A stretch of DNA of 64,000 nucleotides, from contig MVQH01000086.1 of the NCBI GenBank assembly GCA_002067755.1, positions 1-64,000 on the forward strand, written 5' to 3'. Made by a program: the position numbers and the translations under genes. Below the pieces are notes generated by a model that saw only the letters and a program-made list of their open reading frames with translations, did no database searches and had not been told where the DNA came from. The DNA comes from Methanosaeta sp. PtaB.Bin018 (GTDB taxonomy: Archaea > Halobacteriota > Methanosarcinia > Methanotrichales > Methanotrichaceae). This document shows, in pieces, positions 32,148 to 40,920 of the stretch. Within the stretch, counting starts at the first letter, position 1; the number at the start of each line of letters is the position of its first letter.

Positions 32148-33050
32148 ATGATCTGTTCTAAGTGCGATGAGAAGGCCATAATCTCCCAGCGCAATTTGGG
32201 TCTGCGTCTCTGCCGTGATCATTTTATTGAGGACTTCGAGCAACGTGTGGCAGAGACGATCGAAAAGGATGCGATGGTGAGCGACGGAGAGCGCATAGCA
32301 GTTGCTGTGAGCGGTGGCAAGGACAGCACAGCCCTTCTTCTCAGCCTGCACAAAATTCTGTCAGGAGCAAATGTCGAGCTGGTGGCCATCACAGTGGATG
32401 AGGGCATTGCAGGGTACAGGGACGACACGATAAAGGCAGCCAAGGAGATCGTCGGGCAACTGAAGATCGAGCATGAGATCGTCTCATTTCGTGAGGAGTA
32501 TGGTTACGATCTCGATGAGATGGTGCGGGGGAAGGATGCTGCGCCCTGTACCTTTTGCGGCGTATTTCGCAAGAGCGCCTTGAACCGCGCAGCCAAACGT
32601 CTGCGGGCCACGAAGGTAGCCACAGGACACAACCTGGATGACGAGGTCCAGTCGATTATGATGAACTACTTGAAGGGTGACATCGAGCGTCTCATGCGCA
32701 ATCGTCCCAAGCGTGTGCATCCGGGCCTGATCCCAAGGATCAAGCCACTGCGAGCGATTCCTGAAAAAGAGACTGCCATTTACTGCATGATAAATGGCGT
32801 CTATGCGGAGTCGAGAGAGTGCCCATATGCGCAATTGTCGCTGCGCTCCGATGTCAGGGACATGATCAACGGCCTGGAGAGCATATCTCCCGGAACGAAG
32901 CAATCGATGCTGCAGGGCTTTGAGAAGATAGCTGAGATGGCTAAAGGAAAGGGGGGTCAGATCGAACTTGGATCTTGCAGGGATTGCAAAGAGCCGTGCG
33001 TCAAAGACCTTTGCAAGGCATGCGAGCTGCTGAGACGCCTGAAATGCTAA
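32148..33050 (+). CDS. ncsA: tRNA 2-thiolation enzyme, NcsA/TtuA type
   Basis: A 300-residue PP-loop enzyme of the TtcA/Ncs6/TtuA group. It thiolates uridine (wobble or position 54) in tRNA. An N-terminal zinc site is formed by C3, C6, C22 and H25, the PP-loop is VSGGKDS at 54-60, and C134/C137 (CTFCG) with a later Cys in SRECPYAQL match the three-cysteine [4Fe-4S] site. A C-terminal zinc ribbon has CRDC and CKAC. Length matches. It follows fdhD by 21 bases and closes the sulfur operon. Wobble U34 versus U54 cannot be decided by eye. Confidence 0.9.
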   Translation: MICSKCDEKAIISQRNLGLRLCRDHFIEDFEQRVAETIEKDAMVSDGERIAVAVSGGKDSTALLLSLHKILSGANVELVAITVDEGIAGYRDDTIKAAKEIVGQLKIEHEIVSFREEYGYDLDEMVRGKDAAPCTFCGVFRKSALNRAAKRLRATKVATGHNLDDEVQSIMMNYLKGDIERLMRNRPKRVHPGLIPRIKPLRAIPEKETAIYCMINGVYAESRECPYAQLSLRSDVRDMINGLESISPGTKQSMLQGFEKIAEMAKGKGGQIELGSCRDCKEPCVKDLCKACELLRRLKC

Positions 33051-33068
33051 AAAAGGATGGAAGAGGCC

Positions 33069-35240
33069 TTAGGAGGCCTTGGCCTTGGTGAACCTCTTGT
33101 AGATATCCGCCTCAGCTGCAGTTGGCTGCACCTTCTTCATGGCCTCATCGAAGTGCTTTTTCTCGACCTTATACTCACAGACCTGTGCATCTTCCTTGGC
33201 CTTCCCACTCAGGACGCACTCTCTGATGGCCAGCATTACAGCCTCGTTGACGATCGCCGAGAGGTCAGCTCCTGAGTACTTGTCCGTCTTCTTGGCCAAC
33301 TCCTCCAAATTGATGTCATCGGCCAGAGGCTTCTTGGCAGTATGGATCTTCAGGATCTCCAGACGGGCTTTCTCATCGGGCAGTCCTATCTCGATGAGAC
33401 GGTCGAACCTTCCGGGACGCAGGAGGGCCGAGTCTATTATATCCGGCCTGTTGGTCGCAGCTATCACTATCACGCTGTTCAGGGACTCAAGGCCGTCCAG
33501 CTCCGTCAGGATCTGGGATATCACGCGCTCCGTCACATGTGAGTCGCTGGTAGATCCGCCACGAGCGGGCGCAATTGAATCGATCTCATCCAGGAAGACC
33601 ACAGAGGGTGCTGCCTGGCGGGCCTTGCGGAAGGTCTCTCTCACTGCTTTCTCCGACTCACCAACCCACTTGCTCAGGAACTCCGGCCCTTTGATGCTGA
33701 TGAAATTGGCCTGGCTTTCAGTTGCCACCGCCTTGGCGAGCATGGTCTTGCCAGTGCCCGGTGGCCCGTAGAGCAGGATGCCTTTGGGGGGCTTTGCATC
33801 CATGTGCGCAAAGAGCTTGGAGTATGTCAGGGGCCACTCCACAGACTCCACCAGCTCCTGCTTTACGTCGGAGAGACCGCCGATGTCGTCCCACTTCACA
33901 TTGGGCGATTCGACCATGACCTCACGCATGGCAGAGGGTTCCATCTCACGCAGTGCATCCAGGAAGTCGTCGTTGTTCACCTCGATCTTGTTTAAGATCT
34001 CTGCAGGTATGGACTCCACCTCCAGGTCCAGCTCGGGAAGCACGCGCCGCAAAGAGCGCATGCCAGCTTCGCGTGCCAGTGCTGCCAGGTCGGCGCCCAC
34101 GAAGCCGTGCGTCACATCAGCCAGCTTCTCAGCGTTCACATCTTTAGAGAGAGGCATTCCTCTGGTGTGAATTTGCAGTATCTCCAGCCGGGATTGTCTG
34201 TTAGGAACTCCAATCTCAATTTCACGGTCGAACCTTCCGGGACGGCGCAGTGCAGGATCCAGGGAGTCGGGCCTGTTGGTTGCACCGATGACGACCACTT
34301 TTCCGCGCGCCTCCATGCCATCCATTAGGGCGAGCAGCTGAGCCACCACGCGGCGCTCCACTTCCCCTGTCACCTCTTCTCTCTTGGGAGCAATGGAGTC
34401 GATCTCATCGATGAGGATTATGGATGGCGCCTGTTCCTCAGCGGTCTTGAAGAGCTGACGAAGCTTCTCCTCAGACTCGCCGTAGTACTTGGACATGATC
34501 TCAGGGCCACTCAGCGTCTCGAAGTGCGCATTTGTCTCTGATGCCAGGGCCTTGGCCAGCAGCGTCTTGCCAGTTCCAGGCGGGCCGTAGAGCAAGACGC
34601 CCTTTGGAGCCTCCACTCCAAGGCGCTCGAAGAGCTCTGGATGCTTCATGGGCAGTTCGATCATCTCCCGGACCTTCTTGATCTCTGCCGAAAGGCCGCC
34701 GATATCCTCGTAAGTGACCCTTGGGCCTGCCTTCTCTTCCTTGGCAGGCTTCTCTGAGATCTCAATGCGAGTTCTGTCACCGATTACAGCAGCTTCTTTG
34801 GAGGGAGCAACCCTTGTGGCCATGAGCTCGATTTTTCTTCCCATGACTGAGATCTCAATGATGTCGCCGCGGGTGATGACGCGGCCCTCCATATACCTTT
34901 TCAGATACTCCTCGCCTCCGGTGATGCGCAGCGGCACCGTTGGAGAGAAGACCACCGATTCAGCGGCAGAGGCCTGAACCACCTTTACAGGAACTTTATC
35001 ATCGATGCTGGCTCCTGCGTTCCTGCGCGTGTTTCCATCCAGGCGCACCACGCCCGTGCCTGTGTCATCAGGATAGCCGGGCCAGATCAATGCAGCAGTC
35101 TTCTTCTTTCCCATGATGCTGAGGACGTCACCTGCCTGCCAGCCGTTCTCGCGAAATACGGCCGGATCTACACGGGCGATGCCCCTTCCCACGTCCGTGG
35201 GACGAGCTTCAATAACCTTGAGTGTGATCTCTCCTGTCAT
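33069..35240 (-). CDS. CDC48/VAT AAA+ ATPase
   Basis: A 723-residue protein with the p97/VAT layout: an N-terminal double-psi barrel and CDC48 N2 domain (about 1-185), then two AAA modules with Walker A GPPGTGKT at about 217 and 490 and Walker B IILIDEID and VVFLDEID. It unfolds proteins in an ATP-dependent manner, often for the proteasome. The second-region-of-homology arginines are present (ATNRPD...[11 protein letters not shown] and [11 protein letters not shown]). The ATG at 35240 has GGAGG six bases upstream and removes ten residues from a longer frame. The gene is convergent with ncsA, 18 bases apart, and its C-terminus lacks an HbYX-type ending (KRFTKAKAS). Confidence 0.95.
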   Translation of the reverse strand: MTGEITLKVIEARPTDVGRGIARVDPAVFRENGWQAGDVLSIMGKKKTAALIWPGYPDDTGTGVVRLDGNTRRNAGASIDDKVPVKVVQASAAESVVFSPTVPLRITGGEEYLKRYMEGRVITRGDIIEISVMGRKIELMATRVAPSKEAAVIGDRTRIEISEKPAKEEKAGPRVTYEDIGGLSAEIKKVREMIELPMKHPELFERLGVEAPKGVLLYGPPGTGKTLLAKALASETNAHFETLSGPEIMSKYYGESEEKLRQLFKTAEEQAPSIILIDEIDSIAPKREEVTGEVERRVVAQLLALMDGMEARGKVVVIGATNRPDSLDPALRRPGRFDREIEIGVPNRQSRLEILQIHTRGMPLSKDVNAEKLADVTHGFVGADLAALAREAGMRSLRRVLPELDLEVESIPAEILNKIEVNNDDFLDALREMEPSAMREVMVESPNVKWDDIGGLSDVKQELVESVEWPLTYSKLFAHMDAKPPKGILLYGPPGTGKTMLAKAVATESQANFISIKGPEFLSKWVGESEKAVRETFRKARQAAPSVVFLDEIDSIAPARGGSTSDSHVTERVISQILTELDGLESLNSVIVIAATNRPDIIDSALLRPGRFDRLIEIGLPDEKARLEILKIHTAKKPLADDINLEELAKKTDKYSGADLSAIVNEAVMLAIRECVLSGKAKEDAQVCEYKVEKKHFDEAMKKVQPTAAEADIYKRFTKAKAS

Positions 35241-35397
35241 CAAAAACCTCCAATGTATATATTCATGCAAAGCTTAAGTAATTTTTTTTGGCTTGTTCAC
35301 ATGTACGTTACTTGATGTTACTAACCTGTAGTTAGTGACAATACTACTATTAAAAGGTTGCGGAAGGCGAGTGTGTAAAAAGGCTATTCGCCATGTC

Positions 35398-35520
35398 TCA
35401 TATCTCTTTTGCGAAGGCTGCATCCTCCTTTGCATCTCGTCCAAGATCTAGAAGTGCCTGGCCTTTGTCAAGTATCCCGATTCCAGGAATACCTTCATGG
35501 TTCGGATATCGAGTCTGACA
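35398..35520 (-). pseudogene. Relic of a TPR-protein C-terminus
   Basis: A minus-strand frame reads GILDKGQALLDLGRDAKEDA, then AFAKEI and stop. This matches the consensus of a tetratricopeptide repeat and the style of the TPR protein at 48301. Nothing before it continues the repeats, and it abuts a transposase relic, so it is taken as a fragment. Confidence 0.5.
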
Positions 35521-35797
35521 ACTCCAAGTGGATGCTTGTAAGGCTTTTCTCGAATCGGAGTCTTTCGAGCATATCACCATCCCTTGCAGTCTGGATTAGG
35601 GCAGAGGGTAGTGTAGGATGCTTGTCTCTGAGATAGCTACATTTAGCCCTATTGAGTCTGGTCTTGTTATAGTCATGCGCCGCAAAACCAAAGTCCATGA
35701 CATCTTGGCAGGCAGCACTCCAAATCTTTGCTGTCTGGATGAGTTCATTAGACTTATCGGGCTTTATCTTCAGAGTGCAGCACATGCTAGCAAGCAT
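35495..35797 (-). pseudogene. N-terminal fragment of a TnpB (IS200/IS605 OrfB) protein
   Basis: The minus-strand frame of about 100 codons starts MLASMCCTLKIKPDK and continues with AKIWSAACQDVMDFGFAAHD and LRDKHPTLPSALIQTARDGD, the typical N-terminal domain of archaeal TnpB. It stops early; the RuvC domain with its catalytic residues is missing. It is therefore a dead remnant. Confidence 0.78.
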
Positions 35798-35876
35798 GCA
35801 ATGCTTTTTATTAGATTTATGGTTTTTTTTTAGATTTTATAGTTTTTTGCATCAGGGCAAAGGGCTTCGCTCTCAT

Positions 35877-35896
35877 CCCCACCGTGAACGGTGGGG
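35877..35896 (-). repeat. Hairpin of IS200/IS605-type element end
   Basis: CCCCACC and GGTGGGG form a perfect 7-bp stem around GTGAAC. This hairpin, read on the minus strand as CCCCACC-GTTCAC-GGTGGGG, is typical of the right end and guide-RNA region of IS605-family TnpB elements. Its place before the N-terminal TnpB fragment instead of after it suggests a scrambled or second element copy. Confidence 0.6.
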
Positions 35897-35967
35897 TCTT
35901 CCCGCTCCGCTCTTCACAATCCCGTGAGATAAAACCCAACACTGCCATATAGTTTCAGCATGGTAAT

Positions 35968-35977
35968 TAAAATATAT
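35968..35977 (+). promoter_or_regulatory. TATA box for a probably leaderless gene
   Basis: AAAATATATG is centred about 26 bases before the ATG at 35998 and no ribosome-binding site is present, so the transcript probably starts at the ATG. Confidence 0.5.
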
Positions 35978-35997
35978 GATCTCACCAACAGCAACTT

Positions 35998-36456
35998 ATG
36001 AACGATCCGAGATGCATCACTATGCTAGTTGTATCCATCCTCGTGCAGACGGGGCTCACTTCCTCAGCTCCGATGCCGCTGCTAATGATAGTAAACAATG
36101 ATTCGATGGAGTGTGCGAGGTTTTTGCCAGGGGACGAGTGCATGGACTGCTCGCCTCCCGAGGGCTGGGATATATTTGGCCCCTATGATTCTTGCCCTGA
36201 AAACTACAAAGTCGTCAATGTAACTGGGATATGCAGAGGCTTTGAGAACGAGCGGTGCTGCACAGAGAAGCATACTGGTGCCTCTGGAGACTGTCGGAAC
36301 TTAGTTATGAACAACAAAACCAAGAAATGCGCCTTTGTAGCAAATGCCTCAAATTGCTCCTTGCCGTTTGGCTGGTTAGCGATGCCTGAAAACGCATCAC
36401 AATCCATGTGGGTATGTCCAATCGATTATGACTGGACGCTGCTCAACTGCACTTGA
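35998..36456 (+). CDS. Cysteine-rich secreted protein, unknown
   Basis: A 152-residue product with an N-terminal hydrophobic signal (ITMLVVSILVQTGLTSSAPM). The mature part has about a dozen cysteines in pairs (CARFLPGDECMDCSPPEGW, ERCCTEKH, CRNLVMN, CAFVANASNCSLPFGW) and repeated PxGW motifs: EGWDIFGPYDSC and FGWLAMPENAS. The two halves look like diverged copies of a short disulfide module. Asn sequons are frequent. No family is recognised. A TATA box 26 bases upstream and no ribosome-binding site suggest leaderless translation. Confidence 0.72.
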   Translation: MNDPRCITMLVVSILVQTGLTSSAPMPLLMIVNNDSMECARFLPGDECMDCSPPEGWDIFGPYDSCPENYKVVNVTGICRGFENERCCTEKHTGASGDCRNLVMNNKTKKCAFVANASNCSLPFGWLAMPENASQSMWVCPIDYDWTLLNCT

Positions 36457-36509
36457 GCGCTGAAGTTACAGCGCCTCTTCGGGGGTGAATTGGCCCTGAC
36501 ATGAGAAAT

Positions 36510-36989
36510 TCATGCCGATGAAGGATCTTTGTGGACTACCAAGACAGGCACTGGTGAGTTGCGAACCACCTTTTCCGCAACGCTCCCCATGAGGAACTTC
36601 TCCAGCCCGGTCTTGCCTATGCTGCCGATAACGATGATATCCATGGACTGCTCTCTTGCAAGCCGCAGGATTTCAGATGCGGGGTCTCCTTCCAGGACTT
36701 TGCTCTCACTTAAGACGCCCGCTGCTGTAGCCAGTTCCTCGATCCTGGCTGCAGCCTTCTCTCCAGCCTCCATGGCCATATCCCTCAAGCTGTTGAAAAC
36801 CGCCGGATCGATTGCATAATAACCGACGTCGCCAAAGGGAATGCTTCCCGGTGGTAGGTATCCGCCTACGTCTGCAACATAGCAGATTGTGACCGACCCA
36901 TTGGACAGTTGAGCAAGATCAACGCCAAATTTTGCCGCATGCTCGCTATGCTTTGATCCGTCTGTTGCTATGAGGATCTTCTTAAACAT
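36510..36989 (-). CDS. Universal stress protein (UspA family)
   Basis: A 159-residue nucleotide-binding protein. It shows ILIATDGSKHSEHAA at the N-terminus and the ATP-binding G-2x-G-9x-G-S/T motif as IGSIGKTGLEKFLMGSVAEK with SPVPVLVV at the end. The family forms dimers and is induced under stress; targets are unknown. It is the last gene of the minus-strand run nadX-marC-mptN-purA-usp. Confidence 0.9.
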   Translation of the reverse strand: MFKKILIATDGSKHSEHAAKFGVDLAQLSNGSVTICYVADVGGYLPPGSIPFGDVGYYAIDPAVFNSLRDMAMEAGEKAAARIEELATAAGVLSESKVLEGDPASEILRLAREQSMDIIVIGSIGKTGLEKFLMGSVAEKVVRNSPVPVLVVHKDPSSA

Positions 36990-37106
36990 AAGTCAATCAA
37001 AAAAGAAGGTGCTTTAGAGATTATAGATATTTTGGTTGTTTGTGGAGATATCAGAGCACTGGGGCCTATGAGGCACGAAGCCCTGCCGTTCGGGACGGGG
37101 AGGAGG

Positions 37107-38384
37107 TCACTTTTCTGGTGCCTCTCTGAAGATCGTCTGCTCTCTTCCTGCTCCAACAGATACAGCAGATATGTCCACGCCCAGCAGATCCTCCAGCCGC
37201 TCAACGTAATCCCGAGCAGTTTCTGGCAGGTCATCGTAGCTTTCGACTGCAGAGATATCCCCTGTCCAGCCAGGCATATTCTCATAGATGGGCTTGCACC
37301 TGGCGAGCTGGATGGTGCTCTCTGGTGGATAGCCGATGGTCTCGCCATCGAGCTCATAGCCAACGCAGATCTTTATTGGATCGATGCCCGTCAGCACGTC
37401 CAGCTTGGTCAAAGCCAACTCAGTGTAGCCGTTCAGGTAGACGGATTTGAGTCCAAGAACGGCGTCAAACCAGCCGCATCTGCGTGCCCGTCCAGTTGTT
37501 GTGCCGTACTCGCCGCCCCTCTCCCGCATCTTTGTGCCCAGCTCGTCTTTCAGCTCAGTGGGCATTGGTCCCTCGCCCACGCGGGTGATGTATGCTTTGA
37601 TCACGCCAACGACGTTATCCACCATCACAGGGCCCACGCCAAGGTTTGCGCAGGCGCTTCCGGCAGTTGTGAAGCTGGAAGTGACGAACTTTTGAGTTCC
37701 GTGAATGACGTCGAGGAAAGCTCCCTGGGCGCCTTCGGCAAGGACGTTATGCTCCTCCATCAATGCGATGTTGATCTCCCGCGAGACATCCGTCACCCTG
37801 TCCTTCAGACGCTTTCCAATCTCCAGGTACTCATCAATGAACGGCGCGTACCTGACAACAGTTGGATCGCCGCCCATATCAGCTATGGCCTTCTCCTTTG
37901 CCGGGCCGATCTCATTCAGCTTGGCCTCAAGCATAGCAGGATCTGTGAGATCGCCCATCTGTACTTCTTCGCGAGCGATCTTATCCACGTAGGCAAATCC
38001 GATTCCACGGTTGGTGGTACCTATCTTCTCCTTCCTGGCCTTCTCGCGCAGGCCATCCAGCTCGATATGATAGGGCATGATGATCGTCGTCTTGGCGTCG
38101 ATGCCCAAATCCAGCTTGATGCCCTCGGATTCAAGAGCCTGAATCTCATTCCATAGAACGCGAGGGTTGAGCACCACACCAGGTCCGATGAGCAGCCTGC
38201 GTCCGTAGAGGGCACCACTGGGAACCAGGTGAAGCTTGTAGGTTCTGCCGCCTACAACTACTGTATGTCCAGCGTTGTCGCCGCCCTGGAAGCGGACAAC
38301 TATGTCGTAGTTTTCAGCCAGCAGATCGATTATCTTGCCCTTGCCTTCGTCCCCGAACTGAGCACCAGTGAGAATCGTAAACAT
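37107..38384 (-). CDS. purA: Adenylosuccinate synthase
   Basis: A 425-residue GTP-dependent ligase that joins IMP and aspartate in the first committed step of AMP synthesis. Seen are GAQFGDEGKGK (near residue 7), the catalytic NAGHTV with His about 40, TTNRGIGFAY, the Thr/Gly-rich IMP loop TTTGRARRCGWFD and the KLDVLTGIDPI segment. The ATG at 38384 gives the usual MFTILTGAQFGDEGKG start; a GTG at 38405 adds seven residues. It is 42 bases downstream of mptN. Confidence 0.94.
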   Translation of the reverse strand: MFTILTGAQFGDEGKGKIIDLLAENYDIVVRFQGGDNAGHTVVVGGRTYKLHLVPSGALYGRRLLIGPGVVLNPRVLWNEIQALESEGIKLDLGIDAKTTIIMPYHIELDGLREKARKEKIGTTNRGIGFAYVDKIAREEVQMGDLTDPAMLEAKLNEIGPAKEKAIADMGGDPTVVRYAPFIDEYLEIGKRLKDRVTDVSREINIALMEEHNVLAEGAQGAFLDVIHGTQKFVTSSFTTAGSACANLGVGPVMVDNVVGVIKAYITRVGEGPMPTELKDELGTKMRERGGEYGTTTGRARRCGWFDAVLGLKSVYLNGYTELALTKLDVLTGIDPIKICVGYELDGETIGYPPESTIQLARCKPIYENMPGWTGDISAVESYDDLPETARDYVERLEDLLGVDISAVSVGAGREQTIFREAPEK

Positions 38385-38426
38385 GATATCGGGGTTATCG
38401 GCCACGTAGATAACAATTTTGATGCC

Positions 38427-39305
38427 TTATTTGCAGTCAACAGGCCTCAAAAAGATCTCTGCGATCGCATCTGTGACATTTATGCCCAATGCCTCGAAGA
38501 TGCCTTTTCCTGAGGGCGTGCCATTGACCTCGATGACCAACAGACCTTCGTCTGTCTCAAGCAGGTCCACACCACTGTAAACAGTTCCAACTGCCCGGCT
38601 GCTTCTGACAGCCAGGTCTTCCAGCTCGGCTGATCGCGGGCAGGGCTTTGCATGCCCTCCGCGAGCCAGATTGCTGACCCACTGGCCAGGCGGAGCAACC
38701 CGGTAAATGGCGCCAAGGAGCCTGCCCTCCACCACGAAGGCCCTGATGTCGCGCGGAGACTGTGAGGCAATGAACTCCTGAAGGTAAACCAAACCCTGTT
38801 TTTCAACCATGCCCTTGAGCCTCTCCTCATCTCCGTCTTTCAACAGAGCGATGCCTTTTCCTTTGTACCCGAAGAGCGGCTTGGAGACGGCCTTTCCATA
38901 CTCATGGAGCATCCTGACCGCCTCTTTGGGGCTGGTGATGACAGCAGTCCTCGGAGTCGGCACTCCAGCCTGCCTCAAAGCAAGAGATGTGGCGAACTTG
39001 TTGGCGGCCCTTGCAATGGCATCTGGGGGGTTGATCACAGGAATGCCGAGGCGCTCCAGGGCCTGCAGCGTCTCGAACCGGAAGGCCACATCATGCGCTC
39101 CCCTCCGGCCAAGGTCTCGCACCACGAGGCCATCAAGCTGCAAAAGATCTATGCCGTTGCCGAAGAATGAGATATCCTCGTTTATGATCGCGACAAGCTC
39201 TGAGAAGTTCAAAAACACAGCATCTGCGCCCTTTCCTCTGAAAGAGGCGCAAAGGGCCCTGGCAGTCCAATCAAGTGGATCGGAGATCACAATGCCGACG
39301 CGCAT
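38427..39305 (-). CDS. mptN: Tetrahydromethanopterin alpha-L-glutamate ligase
   Basis: A 292-residue ATP-grasp ligase of the RimK-like group. MptN adds a glutamate to tetrahydromethanopterin to make tetrahydrosarcinapterin, the form used in Methanosarcinales. Features are MRVGIVISDPLDW at the start, KPLFGYKGKGI (ATP-grasp lysine loop), YLQEFI, and the metal-binding LLVIEVNGTPSGKG end. The related CofF (coenzyme F420 ligase) is the main alternative. The ATG at 39305 gives the family length (about 291); a TTG at 39350 is possible. It lies between marC and purA. Confidence 0.83.
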   Translation of the reverse strand: MRVGIVISDPLDWTARALCASFRGKGADAVFLNFSELVAIINEDISFFGNGIDLLQLDGLVVRDLGRRGAHDVAFRFETLQALERLGIPVINPPDAIARAANKFATSLALRQAGVPTPRTAVITSPKEAVRMLHEYGKAVSKPLFGYKGKGIALLKDGDEERLKGMVEKQGLVYLQEFIASQSPRDIRAFVVEGRLLGAIYRVAPPGQWVSNLARGGHAKPCPRSAELEDLAVRSSRAVGTVYSGVDLLETDEGLLVIEVNGTPSGKGIFEALGINVTDAIAEIFLRPVDCK

Positions 39306-39385
39306 GAACTGCAGATAGTCTGCATTTGGTATATCCAAATTGCCTTGCAAGAGCTGCGTTCACACGCCGCTTCGCCCACAGTTTA

Positions 39386-40030
39386 TCATCCTGCCATCGT
39401 TCTGTACAAATTCCACGCACCGATGGCCACGAAATTCACAGCAACAGCACCAAGGATGAGCCCCATGATTCTGGTCAATACCATGATGCCCGTGACCCCC
39501 AGGGCATGATCGATGTATTCGGAGAACCTGAGGACGAAGAAGGTGATCAGGAATGTCAGCACTATGGCCAGAAGGACCAGAGCCTTCTCTGCAATTGTGC
39601 TTGCAGCGCCCATCAGTACAACTACGGTGGTGATTGCGCCAGGACCTGTGAGCAGCGGTATTGCCAAGGGAAAGACTGAAACATCCTCACGCTGGTTGGC
39701 ATCTCTCAGCTCAGCTTCAGTAACCTTCTTCTGCTGGCGTACGCCTCGAAGCATGTCGATTGCCACCAGGAAGAGCAAAATGCCACCTGCTACGCGTAGG
39801 CTGTCCACAGTAATGCCGAATATGCGGAGCACAAATTCTCCTGCTATTGAAAACAGGATGGCTAAAGAGAAGGCCACAAGGGTTGTGCGTCTGTAGACAT
39901 GGCTCTTCTCCAGGGCATCCATGTCTGCAGTGAGTGTGACGAAGATCATTGTGGCCTCGATGGGATTGACTATCACGAAGACTGTTGTGAAGGCATACAC
40001 AAAGTAGAGGAGATATTCGTTTATCCCCAT
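39386..40030 (-). CDS. marC: MarC family membrane protein
   Basis: A 214-residue integral membrane protein with about six transmembrane helices (AFTTVFVIVNPIEATMIFVT, LAILFSIAGEFVLRIFG and others) and the conserved PLAIPLLTGPGAI segment. The family is widespread in bacteria and archaea; despite its name, antibiotic resistance is not supported, and transport function is unknown. The ATG at 40030 follows a GGGGCTG; an upstream start at 40078 overlaps nadX. It lies 37 bases after nadX. Confidence 0.88.
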   Translation of the reverse strand: MGINEYLLYFVYAFTTVFVIVNPIEATMIFVTLTADMDALEKSHVYRRTTLVAFSLAILFSIAGEFVLRIFGITVDSLRVAGGILLFLVAIDMLRGVRQQKKVTEAELRDANQREDVSVFPLAIPLLTGPGAITTVVVLMGAASTIAEKALVLLAIVLTFLITFFVLRFSEYIDHALGVTGIMVLTRIMGLILGAVAVNFVAIGAWNLYRTMAG

Positions 40031-40067
40031 TTCAGCCCCATTTATCGTAACGCAATTCTTGTATAAA

Positions 40068-40880
40068 TCAGGTCCCAATCTTTATTGGCTCGACTGCGGA
40101 TCGAAGCGTGGCTATGGCAGATAGCGCTGCCAGATAGCTTGTCCTGGGATTTCGAGGCGATGGCACATTCTCCACGCGGGTCGAGATCCTTCCAAAGTCT
40201 CCCTCTGCTACGATCTCGTGCTGGTTCACATGAATGTGCGGATCTGCGATTATCTTCACCCTCACATCACCTTCGCGAGCGGCAAGGCAGAGGGTTGCGG
40301 CCACATTCACATTTGCCGGAAAGGCCTTGACCGCCTCCGCTGCTGCCCCCTCAAAGACGACAGTGGGCTCTGTCAATGCCTTGAGATCTATCTTCTTTTC
40401 CAGAATGTAAGGCGCTCCTTTCAGTCCTTCTGGGTTTTTGGTAGTAGTGAGCGTGACCTTCCGGATCTTCCCAATGCTAGCAGACTTGAGGCCGTCAAGT
40501 CCTGAAACAGCGCCAGATGGAATGTAGACCCGCGAGCCATGATCTTTTGCCAGCTTCTTGACTTCTCTGTAGAAATCTGCGTCCGCCAAAGCTCCCACGC
40601 TCATGATCATCAAGCTCTTGCCATTTTTCAGCGCAGCCCTGGCAATCGCTGGCACAGCTCTCTGGGATGCGGCCTCGACCACAAAATCTGAGAGGGCTAC
40701 CAGCTCATCCAGCTTAGCTTTGATCGGCTTTTTTTGCAGGCTGTCGATGAGAGCGAATGCCGTTGCGGTATTGTGATCGCAAACGGCGACCAGGTCAGCA
40801 TCTATGTCGCCACGGTCAATTGCCTTCGCGATCTCAGTCCCGATGGCACCGCACCCAACAAGCCCTATCTTGAGAGGCAT
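40068..40880 (-). CDS. nadX: L-aspartate dehydrogenase
   Basis: A 270-residue NAD(P)-dependent enzyme that oxidises aspartate to iminoaspartate, replacing the oxygen-dependent NadB in anaerobes. The Rossmann motif GLVGCGAIGTE is at 6-16; FVVEAASQRAV, IMSVGALAD and PHIHVNQHEI (catalytic His) are family segments. It is divergent from nadC with a 40-base gap, so both NAD-synthesis genes share one control region. Quinolinate synthase NadA is not in the window. Confidence 0.93.
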   Translation of the reverse strand: MPLKIGLVGCGAIGTEIAKAIDRGDIDADLVAVCDHNTATAFALIDSLQKKPIKAKLDELVALSDFVVEAASQRAVPAIARAALKNGKSLMIMSVGALADADFYREVKKLAKDHGSRVYIPSGAVSGLDGLKSASIGKIRKVTLTTTKNPEGLKGAPYILEKKIDLKALTEPTVVFEGAAAEAVKAFPANVNVAATLCLAAREGDVRVKIIADPHIHVNQHEIVAEGDFGRISTRVENVPSPRNPRTSYLAALSAIATLRSAVEPIKIGT

Positions 40881-40886
40881 CGGAGG

Positions 40887-40894
40887 CTATAAAT
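40887..40894 (+). promoter_or_regulatory. TATA box for nadC
   Basis: CTATAAAT is about 30 bases before the nadC ATG, which predicts a very short or absent leader. On the other strand it is too close to the nadX start to be its promoter, so nadX transcription must begin within the nadC coding region. Confidence 0.5.
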
Positions 40895-40920
40895 CAATTG
40901 GACATCAAAATCCTTGCGGT

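Noticed and set aside
36510-36989. Idea that the universal stress protein belongs to the relic region
   Set aside because: It is intact, on the minus strand, and continuous with the purA-side operon.
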